DNA of 64,000 nt from Eubacterium sp. MSJ-21 (GTDB taxonomy: Bacteria > Bacillota > Clostridia > Lachnospirales > Lachnospiraceae): contig NZ_JAHLPZ010000003.1 in the NCBI RefSeq assembly GCF_018918185.1, forward strand, positions 173,793 through 237,792, given 5' to 3'. The notes under the pieces are model-generated. The model was not told the origin of the DNA, did no database searches, and worked only from the letters and a program-made list of their open reading frames with translations. This document shows, in pieces, positions 54,088 through 62,821 of this stretch (positions within the stretch are counted from its first letter, which is position 1; each line of letters starts with the position of its first letter). The translations under genes and the position numbers were made by a program.

Positions 54088-54352
54088 TTATTACCTCCTG
54101 AATATTCCGGTACGGCACCTGTGTAAATATGCCTCGCAGTTCATCAGCTACATCGAGCGCCATTGCGATTTTTGTAAGAGCCAGCAACGATATCTGTCCG
54201 GTTGTCTCAAATCGTTTGACAGAACCATAACTGACACCACTTCGATCTGCAAGCTCCTGCTGTGAAATTGATCGGCGTTTACGGATATTTTTTACTCGTT
54301 TTGCCAGTGCCATATCCAATTCTTCTGCTGTTTCCCACACAAATTCTTCCAC
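54074..54352 (-). CDS. hipB: HipB-like antitoxin, XRE-type repressor, 92 aa
   Basis: A Cro/C1-type helix-turn-helix (SISQQELADRSGVSYGSVKR, 28-47) is preceded by a helical N-terminal extension. The antitoxin neutralises HipA and represses its own promoter. It starts at a GTG with AGGAG 9 nt upstream. The upstream DNA carries two inverted copies of AGATAATATT-type operators and a TATAAT overlapping the first, consistent with autoregulation. Confidence 0.92.
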   Translation of the reverse strand: MEEFVWETAEELDMALAKRVKNIRKRRSISQQELADRSGVSYGSVKRFETTGQISLLALTKIAMALDVADELRGIFTQVPYRNIQEVINETK

Positions 54353-54385
54353 TTTTTATCGCTCCTACTTATTATTACCATGTTT

Positions 54386-54406
54386 ATTATAGATAAAATA
54401 TTATCT
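54386..54406 (-). promoter_or_regulatory. hipBA -10 element with overlapping operator O1
   Basis: TATAAT on the minus strand is at 54386-54391, and the operator AGATAAAATATTATCT occupies 54391-54406. Bound HipB would cover the promoter. Confidence 0.7.
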
Positions 54407-54419
54407 ATTTATATAAAAA

Positions 54420-54459
54420 ATGGTACAATATAGATAATATTTTATCTGTATTGTACCAT
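54420..54459 (-). terminator. Terminator hairpin containing operator O2
   Basis: ATGGTACAATA (54420-54430) and TATTGTACCAT (54449-54459) are exact inverse arms around operator O2 (54432-54447). O2 is the exact reverse complement of O1. On the minus strand a T run follows, so it ends the VOC gene transcript. Confidence 0.8.
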
Positions 54460-54487
54460 TCTGTATTTACTGTGTCAACCAATCACA

Positions 54488-54874
54488 TTACACCGTAATC
54501 TCAATCAGATTTCCTTCCACCGCTACAACACAGCTCTCATAATATCCGTCACCGGTTGTACGTGGGCCGCTTGTCACCGTATATCCATCCTGCTTCAGTG
54601 TTTCTGTCAGCTTATCTACCTGTTCTTTGCTTCCGACACTGATTGCCACATGGATAAATCCTGTCCGCATCTGATTCTCTGTCTGTGCTTCCACACCCGG
54701 CTTCTGCATGATTTCCAACCGTGCCCCATCGTCAAAGGACAAGAAATAAGACTTAAAATCCGTATTTGGATTATGATACATGGCATTGGACTTTGCTGCA
54801 AAATATTTCACGAAAAAATCTCTTGTTTTTTCCAGATCCTGCACATACATCGCAATATGCTCTATCTTCATCAT
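54488..54874 (-). CDS. VOC/glyoxalase-family protein, 128 aa
   Basis: The beta-alpha-beta-beta-beta fold carries the four metal ligands in the expected places: H6, E54, H75 and E125. The family includes lactoylglutathione lyases, dioxygenases and epimerases; the substrate cannot be decided. GGGCTT precedes the ATG, and the upstream thioredoxin gene is 31 nt away, so the two may be co-transcribed. Confidence 0.85.
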   Translation of the reverse strand: MMKIEHIAMYVQDLEKTRDFFVKYFAAKSNAMYHNPNTDFKSYFLSFDDGARLEIMQKPGVEAQTENQMRTGFIHVAISVGSKEQVDKLTETLKQDGYTVTSGPRTTGDGYYESCVVAVEGNLIEITV

Positions 54875-54905
54875 AAGCCCTGCCTTCCTTTGTATCTGCT
54901 ATGTT

Positions 54906-55217
54906 CTAGCTCCACATTGCCTCGATCTCAGCCTTGGATACCACACCGATACTCTTCTTCACGATCTCGCCATCTTTGAACAAAATCAAAGTCGGGATGC
55001 TTGCCACGCCATAAGACATTGCAATATCCATCGCCTGATCCACATCGAGCTTGCAGACCTTGACCTTTCCTTCATATTCGTCTGCGATCTCAGAAACCGT
55101 TGGTGCCAGCATCTTACACGGGCCACACCATGTTGCCCAGAAATCTACGAGTACGAGTCCCTTTGCATCGAGTACTTCCGCCTTAAAATTATCGTTATTT
55201 AAAATTACTTCTGCCAT
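54906..55217 (-). CDS. trxA: Thioredoxin, 103 aa
   Basis: The canonical WCGPC redox site is W30-C34 (FWATWCGPCKML), with the cis-proline region in VASIPTLILFKDG. It reduces protein disulfides. The ATG at 55215-55217 is chosen because GGAG lies 9 nt upstream; a start two codons earlier would overlap that site. Confidence 0.95.
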   Translation of the reverse strand: MAEVILNNDNFKAEVLDAKGLVLVDFWATWCGPCKMLAPTVSEIADEYEGKVKVCKLDVDQAMDIAMSYGVASIPTLILFKDGEIVKKSIGVVSKAEIEAMWS

Positions 55218-55276
55218 TTTCATTCACTCCTTATCTTTTGATTTATGTTACCCTTTGTTGCTTCCTTTTAATCACA

Positions 55277-56260
55277 CTACCACACTTCGCCCGGATATTT
55301 CATGCCCCAGTCTTTCCGAAGCTTCGTCATAATCTCCATCACATCCTTGGAATACGCAAGCTGCATCGCGGATGCATCCCCGCTTTTTACTGCCTGCTCC
55401 ATATCCTGCATCTCATAATACAGCGCATCCGCAGTATCTCCGGCTGTAATCTCCGTCTGGACACCACTTTCCGCATCGACAATGACAGCCTTATCCGCAC
55501 GCGGATACTCCATAATCTCGATATAGCCTTTTTCCAGACTGATCATCGCACGCTTTGGCTGTTTCGAATGCATCGAAAGTGCAACCGTCGCCATCTGTCC
55601 CTGTGTATTCTTGAGCAGAATTGTTGCCTGCTCATCCGAACCGGTCGGAGAAGGCTTCCACTGGCTCATGATCTCATCCGGCTGTTCATCCAGAAAACTT
55701 CGTACGATTGACAGCGCATACACACCGATATCAAGCATCGCGCCACCGGCAAGATTCATATTGAAGAACCGGTTTGACATATCGTATTCTTTGAAGCTTC
55801 CGAAATTCATCGTGATGATCTGTACCTTTCCAAGCTCACCACTTTGCACGATATCCCACAGCTTCTTGTAGATTGGCATATGCCAGATCGTCATTGCTTC
55901 TGCAAGCACAAGCTTCTTTTCTTTCGCAAGCGCGATCATATCATCCAATTCTCTGCTGTTAAGCGTAATTGATTTTTCAACAAGCAGATGCTTTCCATGC
56001 ATCAGCGCCTGCTTCATAAATGCATAATGTGTATTATGTGGACTCGTAATATAGATGATATCTACATTCTCATCCAAAAACATATCATCAATCGTATCAT
56101 ATACTTTGGAAACATCATATTTTTCAGCAAATGCAACTGCCTTCTCATGCGTCCGGTTTCCAACTGCATATAACGATTTTCCCATCTTCTGCAATGCCTG
56201 TGCCATCTCATTTGCGATCACGCCGGTACCAAGCACTGCCCAATTCAACGTATCCTGCAT
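55277..56260 (-). CDS. Gfo/Idh/MocA-family NAD(P)-dependent oxidoreductase, 327 aa
   Basis: The Rossmann motif AVLGTGVIANEMA is near the N-terminus, followed by YITSPHNTHY and HLLVEKSITLN with the conserved EK(P/S) dyad. The C-terminal alpha/beta domain contains GGAMLDIGVYAL. The family oxidises sugars or related polyols. The ATG at 56258-56260 with GAGGTGG upstream is preferred to a GTG overlapping the symporter stop. Translationally coupled to the symporter. Confidence 0.9.
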   Translation of the reverse strand: MQDTLNWAVLGTGVIANEMAQALQKMGKSLYAVGNRTHEKAVAFAEKYDVSKVYDTIDDMFLDENVDIIYITSPHNTHYAFMKQALMHGKHLLVEKSITLNSRELDDMIALAKEKKLVLAEAMTIWHMPIYKKLWDIVQSGELGKVQIITMNFGSFKEYDMSNRFFNMNLAGGAMLDIGVYALSIVRSFLDEQPDEIMSQWKPSPTGSDEQATILLKNTQGQMATVALSMHSKQPKRAMISLEKGYIEIMEYPRADKAVIVDAESGVQTEITAGDTADALYYEMQDMEQAVKSGDASAMQLAYSKDVMEIMTKLRKDWGMKYPGEVW

Positions 56261-56283
56261 CTGCTTTGCCACCTCATCTTTCA

Positions 56284-57678
56284 CTAATATGTTTCAATAC
56301 CATTAAAATAATCTTTCACCATCTTCACCACGACACCCGACAACAGGAATACTGCAATCAGGTTCGGGATTACCATCAAACCGTTAAATGTCTCCGCGAT
56401 GCTCCAGAGGAGCCCGAGATTCATCGTTGCACCAACGATTGCAACCAGGGAATACACAAGCATGAACGGTTTATTTACCCGTGTACCAAACAAAAATTCA
56501 ATACATCGGACACCGTAAAGTCCCCAGCCGATGATCGTTGAAAATGCAAAACAACACATTGCAATCGCTGTGAAGATGGATACCCAGCCACCATAAGTCG
56601 CTGTGAAACCACTGATTGTAAGCTCTGCGCCTGCCGCCTGACCATATCCAATCGGAACTTTGCTGCATAAGATTACAAGTGCGGTCAATGTACAGATCAC
56701 TATTGTATCAACAAATACTTCGAAGATTCCGAAGAATCCCTGCTTTACCGGTTTTCTTGTATCTGCACATGCATGTGCGATCGAACCGGTACCAAGACCA
56801 GCCTCGTTCGAGAAGATACCACGGGAAACTCCTTTTTTCATACTCATGAAGAAGCTTCCAACGACGCCACCGGTCACAGAAGCCGGGTTAAATGCGCCTT
56901 CAAAGATGGATGCAAATACCGTTGGCACGTTCTTGACATTCAGCAGCACAACTCCGATTGCAAGCACAATATACATTACTGCCATAAACGGTACCAGCTT
57001 CTCTGTTACCTGTCCAATCCGCTTAATTCCGCCGAGCAGAATGAGCGCAATCAGGATTGCAAGCACAATTCCGATAATGAGATTCAGGTTCGAAACCTGA
57101 TTCTCGGAAATTACATTATAATTAAACAATGCTGAGTCAATCGCCGTTGTGATCGTATTGACCTGCGTTGCATTTCCCGTACCAAATACCGTCAATACGC
57201 CAAATGCAGAGAACAGATATGCCAGCCATTGCCAGTGCTTCTTCAATCCATTCTTAATATAATACATCGGTCCACCGACATAATCGCCATCTTTATTTTT
57301 CTCGCGAAAATGCACCGCAAGTGTAACCTCTGCAAACTTCGTACACATACCGAGCAGTGCAGATATCCACATCCAAAAGATTGCACCCGGTCCTCCGATG
57401 GCGATGGCTCCGGCTACACCGGCTACATTTCCGGTTCCAACCGTTGCCGCAAGTGCCGTACAGACTGCCTGAAACGGTGTAAGCGCACCATCGCCCGCTT
57501 CCTTCTTCTTGAACATTCGTCCAAATGTCACCTTCATGGCATACGGGAACTTCCGTATCTGCAAAAACCGGGTACGAAAGCTCAAATATAATCCAACGCC
57601 GATAATACAGATCATCGCCGGGACGCCCCAGATAAAATTATTGATCACGCTATTGACTGCATCTACTTTTTCTAACAT
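56284..57678 (-). CDS. Alanine/glycine:cation symporter (AGCS family), 464 aa
   Basis: About eleven membrane segments. The family signatures include TALAATVGTGNVAGVAGAIA, GGPGAIFWMWISALLGM, VGGPMYYI and GIFSNEAGLGTGSIAHA. These symporters take up D/L-alanine or glycine with Na+ or H+. AGGAG lies 7 nt before the ATG. It overlaps the thioesterase gene end region closely and is followed by the oxidoreductase. Confidence 0.95.
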   Translation of the reverse strand: MLEKVDAVNSVINNFIWGVPAMICIIGVGLYLSFRTRFLQIRKFPYAMKVTFGRMFKKKEAGDGALTPFQAVCTALAATVGTGNVAGVAGAIAIGGPGAIFWMWISALLGMCTKFAEVTLAVHFREKNKDGDYVGGPMYYIKNGLKKHWQWLAYLFSAFGVLTVFGTGNATQVNTITTAIDSALFNYNVISENQVSNLNLIIGIVLAILIALILLGGIKRIGQVTEKLVPFMAVMYIVLAIGVVLLNVKNVPTVFASIFEGAFNPASVTGGVVGSFFMSMKKGVSRGIFSNEAGLGTGSIAHACADTRKPVKQGFFGIFEVFVDTIVICTLTALVILCSKVPIGYGQAAGAELTISGFTATYGGWVSIFTAIAMCCFAFSTIIGWGLYGVRCIEFLFGTRVNKPFMLVYSLVAIVGATMNLGLLWSIAETFNGLMVIPNLIAVFLLSGVVVKMVKDYFNGIETY

Positions 57679-57693
57679 TGATAAACTCCTATT

Positions 57694-58176
57694 CTAAAAG
57701 CCTTCCTTCTTTCGCTGTTTCCGAAGCTCGCTGCGTTTCTTTCCGGCCTCCCATTCCGCTTCTTCCACAACCGTTTCCAGTTTTAACCTTGGCACCCGCC
57801 GCGGCTTATTATCCTCATCCAATGCAACCAGTGTCAGATACGCACGGTTCACCGGATAACGCATGCCATCAATCTTCTCTAAATAGGAATCCACGCGAAT
57901 TTCCATCGACGAATTTCCGACATAGGTTACGCGTCCGATCAATACGACAATATCATGCTGGCGAAGGCTACGCAGAAAAGTCAGATTATCTACCGATGCA
58001 GTGAGCACATGTCCCTCAGAATGACGCATAGCCGTAAGACCTGCCACCTCGTCAATCCAGCCCATCAGTATTCCACCAAACATCACATCTGCACCATTTA
58101 AATGTTCCGGACGTATCTCGTGGAACTGTTCTGTCAGAGAATCCGCAACCCGTTTTTCTTTTATTTTCTCTTCCAT
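57694..58176 (-). CDS. Acyl-CoA thioesterase, hot-dog fold (YciA/BACH type), 160 aa
   Basis: The hot-dog domain shows LNGADVMFGGILMGWIDEVA, with the catalytic Asp in DEVAGL, and a second conserved strand pattern TASVDNLTFLRSLRQHD. A lysine/arginine-rich C-terminal tail follows. The family hydrolyses acyl-CoA thioesters. It lies 15 nt upstream of the symporter and 21 nt downstream of the small DUF3006-like gene. Confidence 0.88.
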   Translation of the reverse strand: MEEKIKEKRVADSLTEQFHEIRPEHLNGADVMFGGILMGWIDEVAGLTAMRHSEGHVLTASVDNLTFLRSLRQHDIVVLIGRVTYVGNSSMEIRVDSYLEKIDGMRYPVNRAYLTLVALDEDNKPRRVPRLKLETVVEEAEWEAGKKRSELRKQRKKEGF

Positions 58177-58197
58177 GCTGTCATTCCTTTCCTACTC

Positions 58198-58371
58198 TCA
58201 TCCAATCAACTCATACTGTAGAAATTCATACTTTAATTTCGAGCCTTCTCCGATATTCTCAGGAAGTAACGCTCTTGCAACCAGCTTCAGATCATCGGAC
58301 TCGATATCCGTCCGTTTGAGATTTGCATAATCTCCATCTATACTCACCACTTCATAATACCATGTTTCCAT
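58198..58371 (-). CDS. Small DUF3006-like protein, 57 aa
   Basis: The frame reads METWYYEVVSIDGDYANLKR and ends QYELIG. The DGDYANL pattern with a later LLPENIGEGSKL matches the short DUF3006 architecture (an acidic beta-strand protein with a conserved lP...GeG turn). AGGAG lies 7 nt before the ATG. It is upstream of the thioesterase in the same direction. Function unknown. The remaining part of 58372-58578 holds the dgt promoter. Confidence 0.65.
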   Translation of the reverse strand: METWYYEVVSIDGDYANLKRTDIESDDLKLVARALLPENIGEGSKLKYEFLQYELIG

Positions 58372-58500
58372 ACGATTGCTCCTTGTATCATCTTAATCTA
58401 TAATGCTCATTGTATCATGTCAGCATACTTTTTTCATCATATATTTCTCCGTTTTCAACAATAATTCAACAATGATTTCTCTCTGCATATCTGTGTACAG

Positions 58501-58529
58501 TTGCCTTTTTCCCTTCAAAATGCTAAGAT
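58501..58529 (+). promoter_or_regulatory. Promoter for the dGTPase-like gene
   Basis: TTGCCT (58501-58506), 17 nt, TAAGAT (58524-58529). AAAGGA lies before the 58579 ATG. Confidence 0.6.
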
Positions 58530-58578
58530 ATTCCCAGCGAAAAACATATATACACATACATATTAGAAAGGAACAGCC

Positions 58579-59826
58579 ATGCCCGAGAACAAAAATAACG
58601 GTTACCATACATTATCCAAGGATTTATTAGAACGTATCGAACAGGACCGTGCAAATCATTTGGTCAATCCATATGCCTGCCCGGATTCTGCGATCATACG
58701 CCGTTTTGACGACCATGACAAGCCGCATCTCTGGCGTCCTGCTTTCGTTATGGATGTCGAGAAAATCCTGCACAACAACTATTATAACCGTTATTCGGAT
58801 AAAACACAGGTTATCTCCTGCTATAAAAACGACGATATCTCCAGACGTGCGTTACATGTGCAGCTCGTCTCCCGTATCGCACGTACAATCGGCATGACAC
58901 TTGGCCTAAACCTGGATCTGATTGAAGCGATTTCCCTTGGACATGATATCGGCCACACTCCGTTCGGACATGCCGGGGAGCGTTTCTTAAATGCACTTTA
59001 TAACGGGCATACCGGACGTTTATTTAATCATAATATTCACAGTGCGCGTGTCTTAGATCATCTGATTTTCCGGAATGTGAGTCTGCAGGTACTAGACGGT
59101 GTTATCTGCCATAATGGCGAACTTGAACAGCAGGAATATAAACCAAAATGCTTTTCTACCACGGATCCATGGGGGGAATTTGATGCCAATCTCGAAGACT
59201 GCTACACAGATCCTTCGGCGAACAAACGACAGATTCCCGGTACACTGGAAGGCTGCATTATGCGGATCAGTGACATTATCGCTTATCTTGGTAAGGACCG
59301 GCAGGACGCAGTCAAGATCGGTCTGATTGAAAATGATGATGATTTTACTTCCGGTACACTTGGCACAACCAACGCACAGATCATCAATAATATGACAGTC
59401 AGTATCATAAAACACAGCTACGGAAAGCCTTATATCAGCATGGATAAAGAAGTGTATGAGACATTTTCGAATGCCAAAAAGGAAAACTATCAGACTATAT
59501 ACAATAATCCAAAATTAAATGATATGTACAACAATAACATTCAGCCGATGTTCCACGATATGTATGAAGCACTTCTCACACAGGCAAAAAGGATGGACCA
59601 ATCATCCATCCTTTACAAACATCATATTAATTATATCCGGAGTGCCAACCAATTCAGTCATTATTTTGATATCGATAAATACATGGAGCACTACCTGAGT
59701 CAGGATCCGAATGAAATTGTCGTTGATTTCATGGCAAGCATGACCGATGATTATTTTATTGATCTGTACAACTACCTGTTTCCAAACGGATCCTACAAGG
59801 TTGACTATATTGGGTATTTCGACTAA
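58579..59826 (+). CDS. dGTPase-like HD-domain triphosphohydrolase, 415 aa
   Basis: The HD metal site is complete: H93 (RRALHVQ), HD at 122-123 (GHDIGHTPFGHAGE) and D232 (RISDIIAYL). The HxxHxxR region and IARTIGMTLGL match dGTP triphosphohydrolases. These enzymes cut dNTP to nucleoside and tripolyphosphate and can act in phage defence by depleting dNTPs; which role applies is unknown. The gene is monocistronic, with its own promoter and terminator. Confidence 0.88.
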   Translation: MPENKNNGYHTLSKDLLERIEQDRANHLVNPYACPDSAIIRRFDDHDKPHLWRPAFVMDVEKILHNNYYNRYSDKTQVISCYKNDDISRRALHVQLVSRIARTIGMTLGLNLDLIEAISLGHDIGHTPFGHAGERFLNALYNGHTGRLFNHNIHSARVLDHLIFRNVSLQVLDGVICHNGELEQQEYKPKCFSTTDPWGEFDANLEDCYTDPSANKRQIPGTLEGCIMRISDIIAYLGKDRQDAVKIGLIENDDDFTSGTLGTTNAQIINNMTVSIIKHSYGKPYISMDKEVYETFSNAKKENYQTIYNNPKLNDMYNNNIQPMFHDMYEALLTQAKRMDQSSILYKHHINYIRSANQFSHYFDIDKYMEHYLSQDPNEIVVDFMASMTDDYFIDLYNYLFPNGSYKVDYIGYFD

Positions 59827-59838
59827 TGTATCAGCAAG

Positions 59839-59877
59839 GACGTATACAATCACTCCATAATTGTATACGTCTTTTTT
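59839..59877 (+). terminator. Terminator shared by the dGTPase and AAA+ genes
   Basis: GACGTATACAAT pairs with ATTGTATACGTC and is followed by six T. The stem includes the last codons of the convergent AAA+ gene. Confidence 0.85.
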
Positions 59878-61232
59878 CCGCAGTCCTCAAACAGCATATC
59901 ATCGAGTGACCTCTGGATCTTAGCCTTCAGATACCGGACACCCATTCCGGTTTCAAAAGCTTCTTTCGCAAGCTTCTTTCTAACACTAACCGGCATTTTG
60001 ATATCCACATGATAGTCCTTCGACAGACGTTTGAGTGGGCTGATCTTCTTGTCAGACAGAATTCTAAGATAGTCTTCTTCTGTCATCTCATGGAGCTGCA
60101 CAATATTGTTGATACGACCGGCAATCTCTGCCCGGACTCTGGCATATTCCACCAGATCCTCCTGCGTAAATACACTGTTATACCCATCGAACGACTCCCC
60201 GGATACAACTGCTCCAAAACCAAGCGCACGCGGTTTCCGGCTTTTCGCATGCACCATCATTTCGAAGGAACCAAGGAATACAAAGCTGATATTCGATGTA
60301 TCCAGATCGAGTGACTGTTCTCCCTGAACCGTCTTATCCCCTTCAAAATGAACCATATCGCCTTCGAGTACCTTGAGCAGTTCATTCTGTACGACCTGCC
60401 CGCATCTACTGTCTCCTTCAAACAGCTTATCTACCTCGTCAAGAACGATAATCAGATGCTTCTGCTCCTCCCCGGATACACCGTCAAACAGATTACGAAC
60501 CTTCATATTTCCTTTCCAGCTCGTACCTGTAATCGATGGTGCATTATGGATTTTGATATTCGGGTAGATCTGCGCAAGCTGACGGAAAATCTCCGTCTTG
60601 CCGCAGCCGGTCGGGCCTGCAAACACAACGTTCTGTCTTCTTCCATTTACATGGTTCCACAGAAGCATGGCGGCGGCACGCTTTGCGTCCTTCTGTCCAT
60701 AGACATGCTCATCAAGATACCGGTAAATTGCCGCCGGTGTCTTGAGGATATCCGCTGTGTCTGTGGGATTCTCTGATTTTTCATAGTTGTAAGGTGCATC
60801 ATTCCATGATGCATTCCGGACTGTCCATGCAGAAGGATTACTGGTAAGCATCCGCAAATGCTCCAGATCAACGGTCTTTCCGTTGCAATCCGAGGATGCT
60901 TTCGGAATCCGGTCATGATTTGTTTTAATATAAGCACTCATCAAGGAAGCTGAGATATCCTCCACATCGTCGTCCGACAAATCTACATCCTCAAGCGCAT
61001 TGATCAAAAGCTCCTTCACCGTCTTCGTCTGCATCGTCTGCCATGGTGCACACATCCTCTCGACAGAATCGAGAACCTCCTTGTATTCCTCGTCGGAGAT
61101 ATAATCATAGTCCCCGGCTTTTACATCCCGAATAAAATTAACTGCCGGATTCTCAACACTCCGTTCTCCATATCCCCTGCTTGCAGCACGCAGAAGTTCT
61201 GCGAAAATATCCTTCGTATTGTTCAGCTTCAT
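59850..61232 (-). CDS. ClpX-like AAA+ ATPase without zinc domain, 460 aa
   Basis: Walker A AGPTGCGKT and Walker B LIIVLDEVDKL lie in a ClpX-type AAA+ module (about residues 165-440). The VYGQKDAKRAAAMLLWNH segment, IAGRINNIVQLHEMTEEDYL (box VII/sensor region) and GMGVRYLKAKIQRSL (sensor 2) also match. The zinc-binding domain is replaced by an unrelated helical N-terminus (1-150). The pore loop reads TSWKG instead of GYVG. RALGFGAVV resembles the ClpP-docking IGF loop. AAGGAGG precedes the ATG. It is the third gene of an operon with two unrecognised partners. Confidence 0.85.
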   Translation of the reverse strand: MKLNNTKDIFAELLRAASRGYGERSVENPAVNFIRDVKAGDYDYISDEEYKEVLDSVERMCAPWQTMQTKTVKELLINALEDVDLSDDDVEDISASLMSAYIKTNHDRIPKASSDCNGKTVDLEHLRMLTSNPSAWTVRNASWNDAPYNYEKSENPTDTADILKTPAAIYRYLDEHVYGQKDAKRAAAMLLWNHVNGRRQNVVFAGPTGCGKTEIFRQLAQIYPNIKIHNAPSITGTSWKGNMKVRNLFDGVSGEEQKHLIIVLDEVDKLFEGDSRCGQVVQNELLKVLEGDMVHFEGDKTVQGEQSLDLDTSNISFVFLGSFEMMVHAKSRKPRALGFGAVVSGESFDGYNSVFTQEDLVEYARVRAEIAGRINNIVQLHEMTEEDYLRILSDKKISPLKRLSKDYHVDIKMPVSVRKKLAKEAFETGMGVRYLKAKIQRSLDDMLFEDCGKKTYTIME

Positions 61233-61363
61233 AGAATTGTTCCTCCTTTATATACCCTTGTTACTCACTCATTCATGTTTACAAGCACCATTATATCGTA
61301 GTATTAAAATGTCATCGTAAATTCTACGTCAAATATTCTATGATAGCTGATTTTATCAAAAAA

Positions 61364-62818
61364 TCATCGATTGCATTTTCTGTGTATTCGTTTCCTCTGC
61401 TCTCTTTCTTTCTCCTGTTGGTAAGCTGCTTCTAATTCTCGACGACTTGCCTCAATTTCATGCTTTGCAACATCATCGGTTTTCTCTGATGCATCAACCT
61501 TTACCGGCTTGTCAAAGAACTTTGTGAAAACATCCGGACAATTTTTGGGGACCATACGGTTATATTTCCGGAATTCATCTAATTGATCTTCCGGCGTGTC
61601 GAACTTCATGTAGAACCAGCTCACCGCCTCTTCCATCGTCGGGAAATCAAAATCCTCGGTATCAAGCTCATAGGCAGATCCCTCCACCACATTCACAAAA
61701 CTTACAAAGCAAAAACCACAGCTTCGTTTCATCTGTGCTGCAACCTCCGGATAAAACAGGTAATGTTTTCTCCCGATTAGAAAAATGCCTCCCCCGAATT
61801 GCGCATCTACAACAAGTGGGATGAAAACCGTATCCCTCTTTTCCTGATTGAGAACATCCCGGAGCTGATTACAGACAGCATAATATTCCCCATAAGATTC
61901 ATTTTTGTCATTGGACAATACTCTCACATTTCCCCGACTGCTGGCGACAAATGGCTCTATTCCAATCTCCTTCATATATGCATCAAGCATATCCATCCCG
62001 CGATCTTTCTTTCGGGACTTTCCCCCTTCCTTCTGCCCGGTCCTGAATCCGCCATCGTATAGCAATGTATTTACATCGTTGATGATCAGTCCGTCCAGCA
62101 ATTCATCGGTTAACTTCGAGAGACTCTGTTCCGTATAGATATGTTCCACCGCTTCAGAAAAACGATCCGGCGATTGCGCAGCAAGGTCAATCAGGAACTT
62201 CATCTTATCGCTTTCCTTCCGCATGCCTGCAAATACATCATCTCCACCCAGGCTTCGTCCAAGCATAAGAAGTCTCTTCCGGTCTTCTGCACTTAGATGC
62301 ACACGAATGTTCTCTAACAGAAATGAAAAGACAGATACGACATACTCTGCCTTTGTCAACCGGATCGTGCGGATAAATTCCGACGCTTCCATCCCCACGC
62401 TATGTTCCCCTATCTCATAGCATTGATATCCCGACGCAAGCTGCACGTACGCATTTCTCTTTTCCCCTTCCCATTCATACTTCGTATATAACGAAACCAT
62501 GCATGTGTCAACCGCAGGAAAATCTATATTCTCCCGTTCCGCCTGCGTAAGCATTGCTGCAATTTTCTCGATCTCCTGTCTGATTCCATCCTTTGATTTC
62601 GCCAGGTTCTTATCTTCACATACATCTGTAAGCAGGAACTTCGCGAACCTTGTTCCATCTTCCGGGTTACTTCTCCATGCCTGATATTCCCGCACGAGCT
62701 GGAGCCGGAGATTCGCTTCTTTCTCCTGTCTGACATATCGGTAAATAAAGGATTCCGTCCGCCGGTTATGGTAATCCATACCTATCCGACGGTAGAAATC
62801 TTCTTTCATTCCAGCCAT
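61364..62818 (-). CDS. Unrecognised partner protein of the ClpX-like operon, 484 aa
   Basis: No family is recognised. The N-terminal half is helical and charged (RIGMDYHNRRTESFIYRYVR), and a mixed domain from about 310 contains VFIPLVVDAQFGGGIFLIGR and HYLFYPEVAAQM. The C-terminal 40 residues form a lysine/glutamate/glutamine-rich coiled-coil (ASRRELEAAYQQEKEREQRK). GAGG, overlapping the end of the upstream gene, precedes the ATG. The 131-nt interval to the AAA+ gene holds no gene. Confidence 0.75.
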   Translation of the reverse strand: MAGMKEDFYRRIGMDYHNRRTESFIYRYVRQEKEANLRLQLVREYQAWRSNPEDGTRFAKFLLTDVCEDKNLAKSKDGIRQEIEKIAAMLTQAERENIDFPAVDTCMVSLYTKYEWEGEKRNAYVQLASGYQCYEIGEHSVGMEASEFIRTIRLTKAEYVVSVFSFLLENIRVHLSAEDRKRLLMLGRSLGGDDVFAGMRKESDKMKFLIDLAAQSPDRFSEAVEHIYTEQSLSKLTDELLDGLIINDVNTLLYDGGFRTGQKEGGKSRKKDRGMDMLDAYMKEIGIEPFVASSRGNVRVLSNDKNESYGEYYAVCNQLRDVLNQEKRDTVFIPLVVDAQFGGGIFLIGRKHYLFYPEVAAQMKRSCGFCFVSFVNVVEGSAYELDTEDFDFPTMEEAVSWFYMKFDTPEDQLDEFRKYNRMVPKNCPDVFTKFFDKPVKVDASEKTDDVAKHEIEASRRELEAAYQQEKEREQRKRIHRKCNR

Positions 62819-62821
62819 CTG

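Noticed and set aside
61233..61363. TATAAT near 61290 as a separate promoter for the ClpX-like gene
   Set aside because: No acceptable -35 at 16-18 nt; the gene can be read from the operon promoter.
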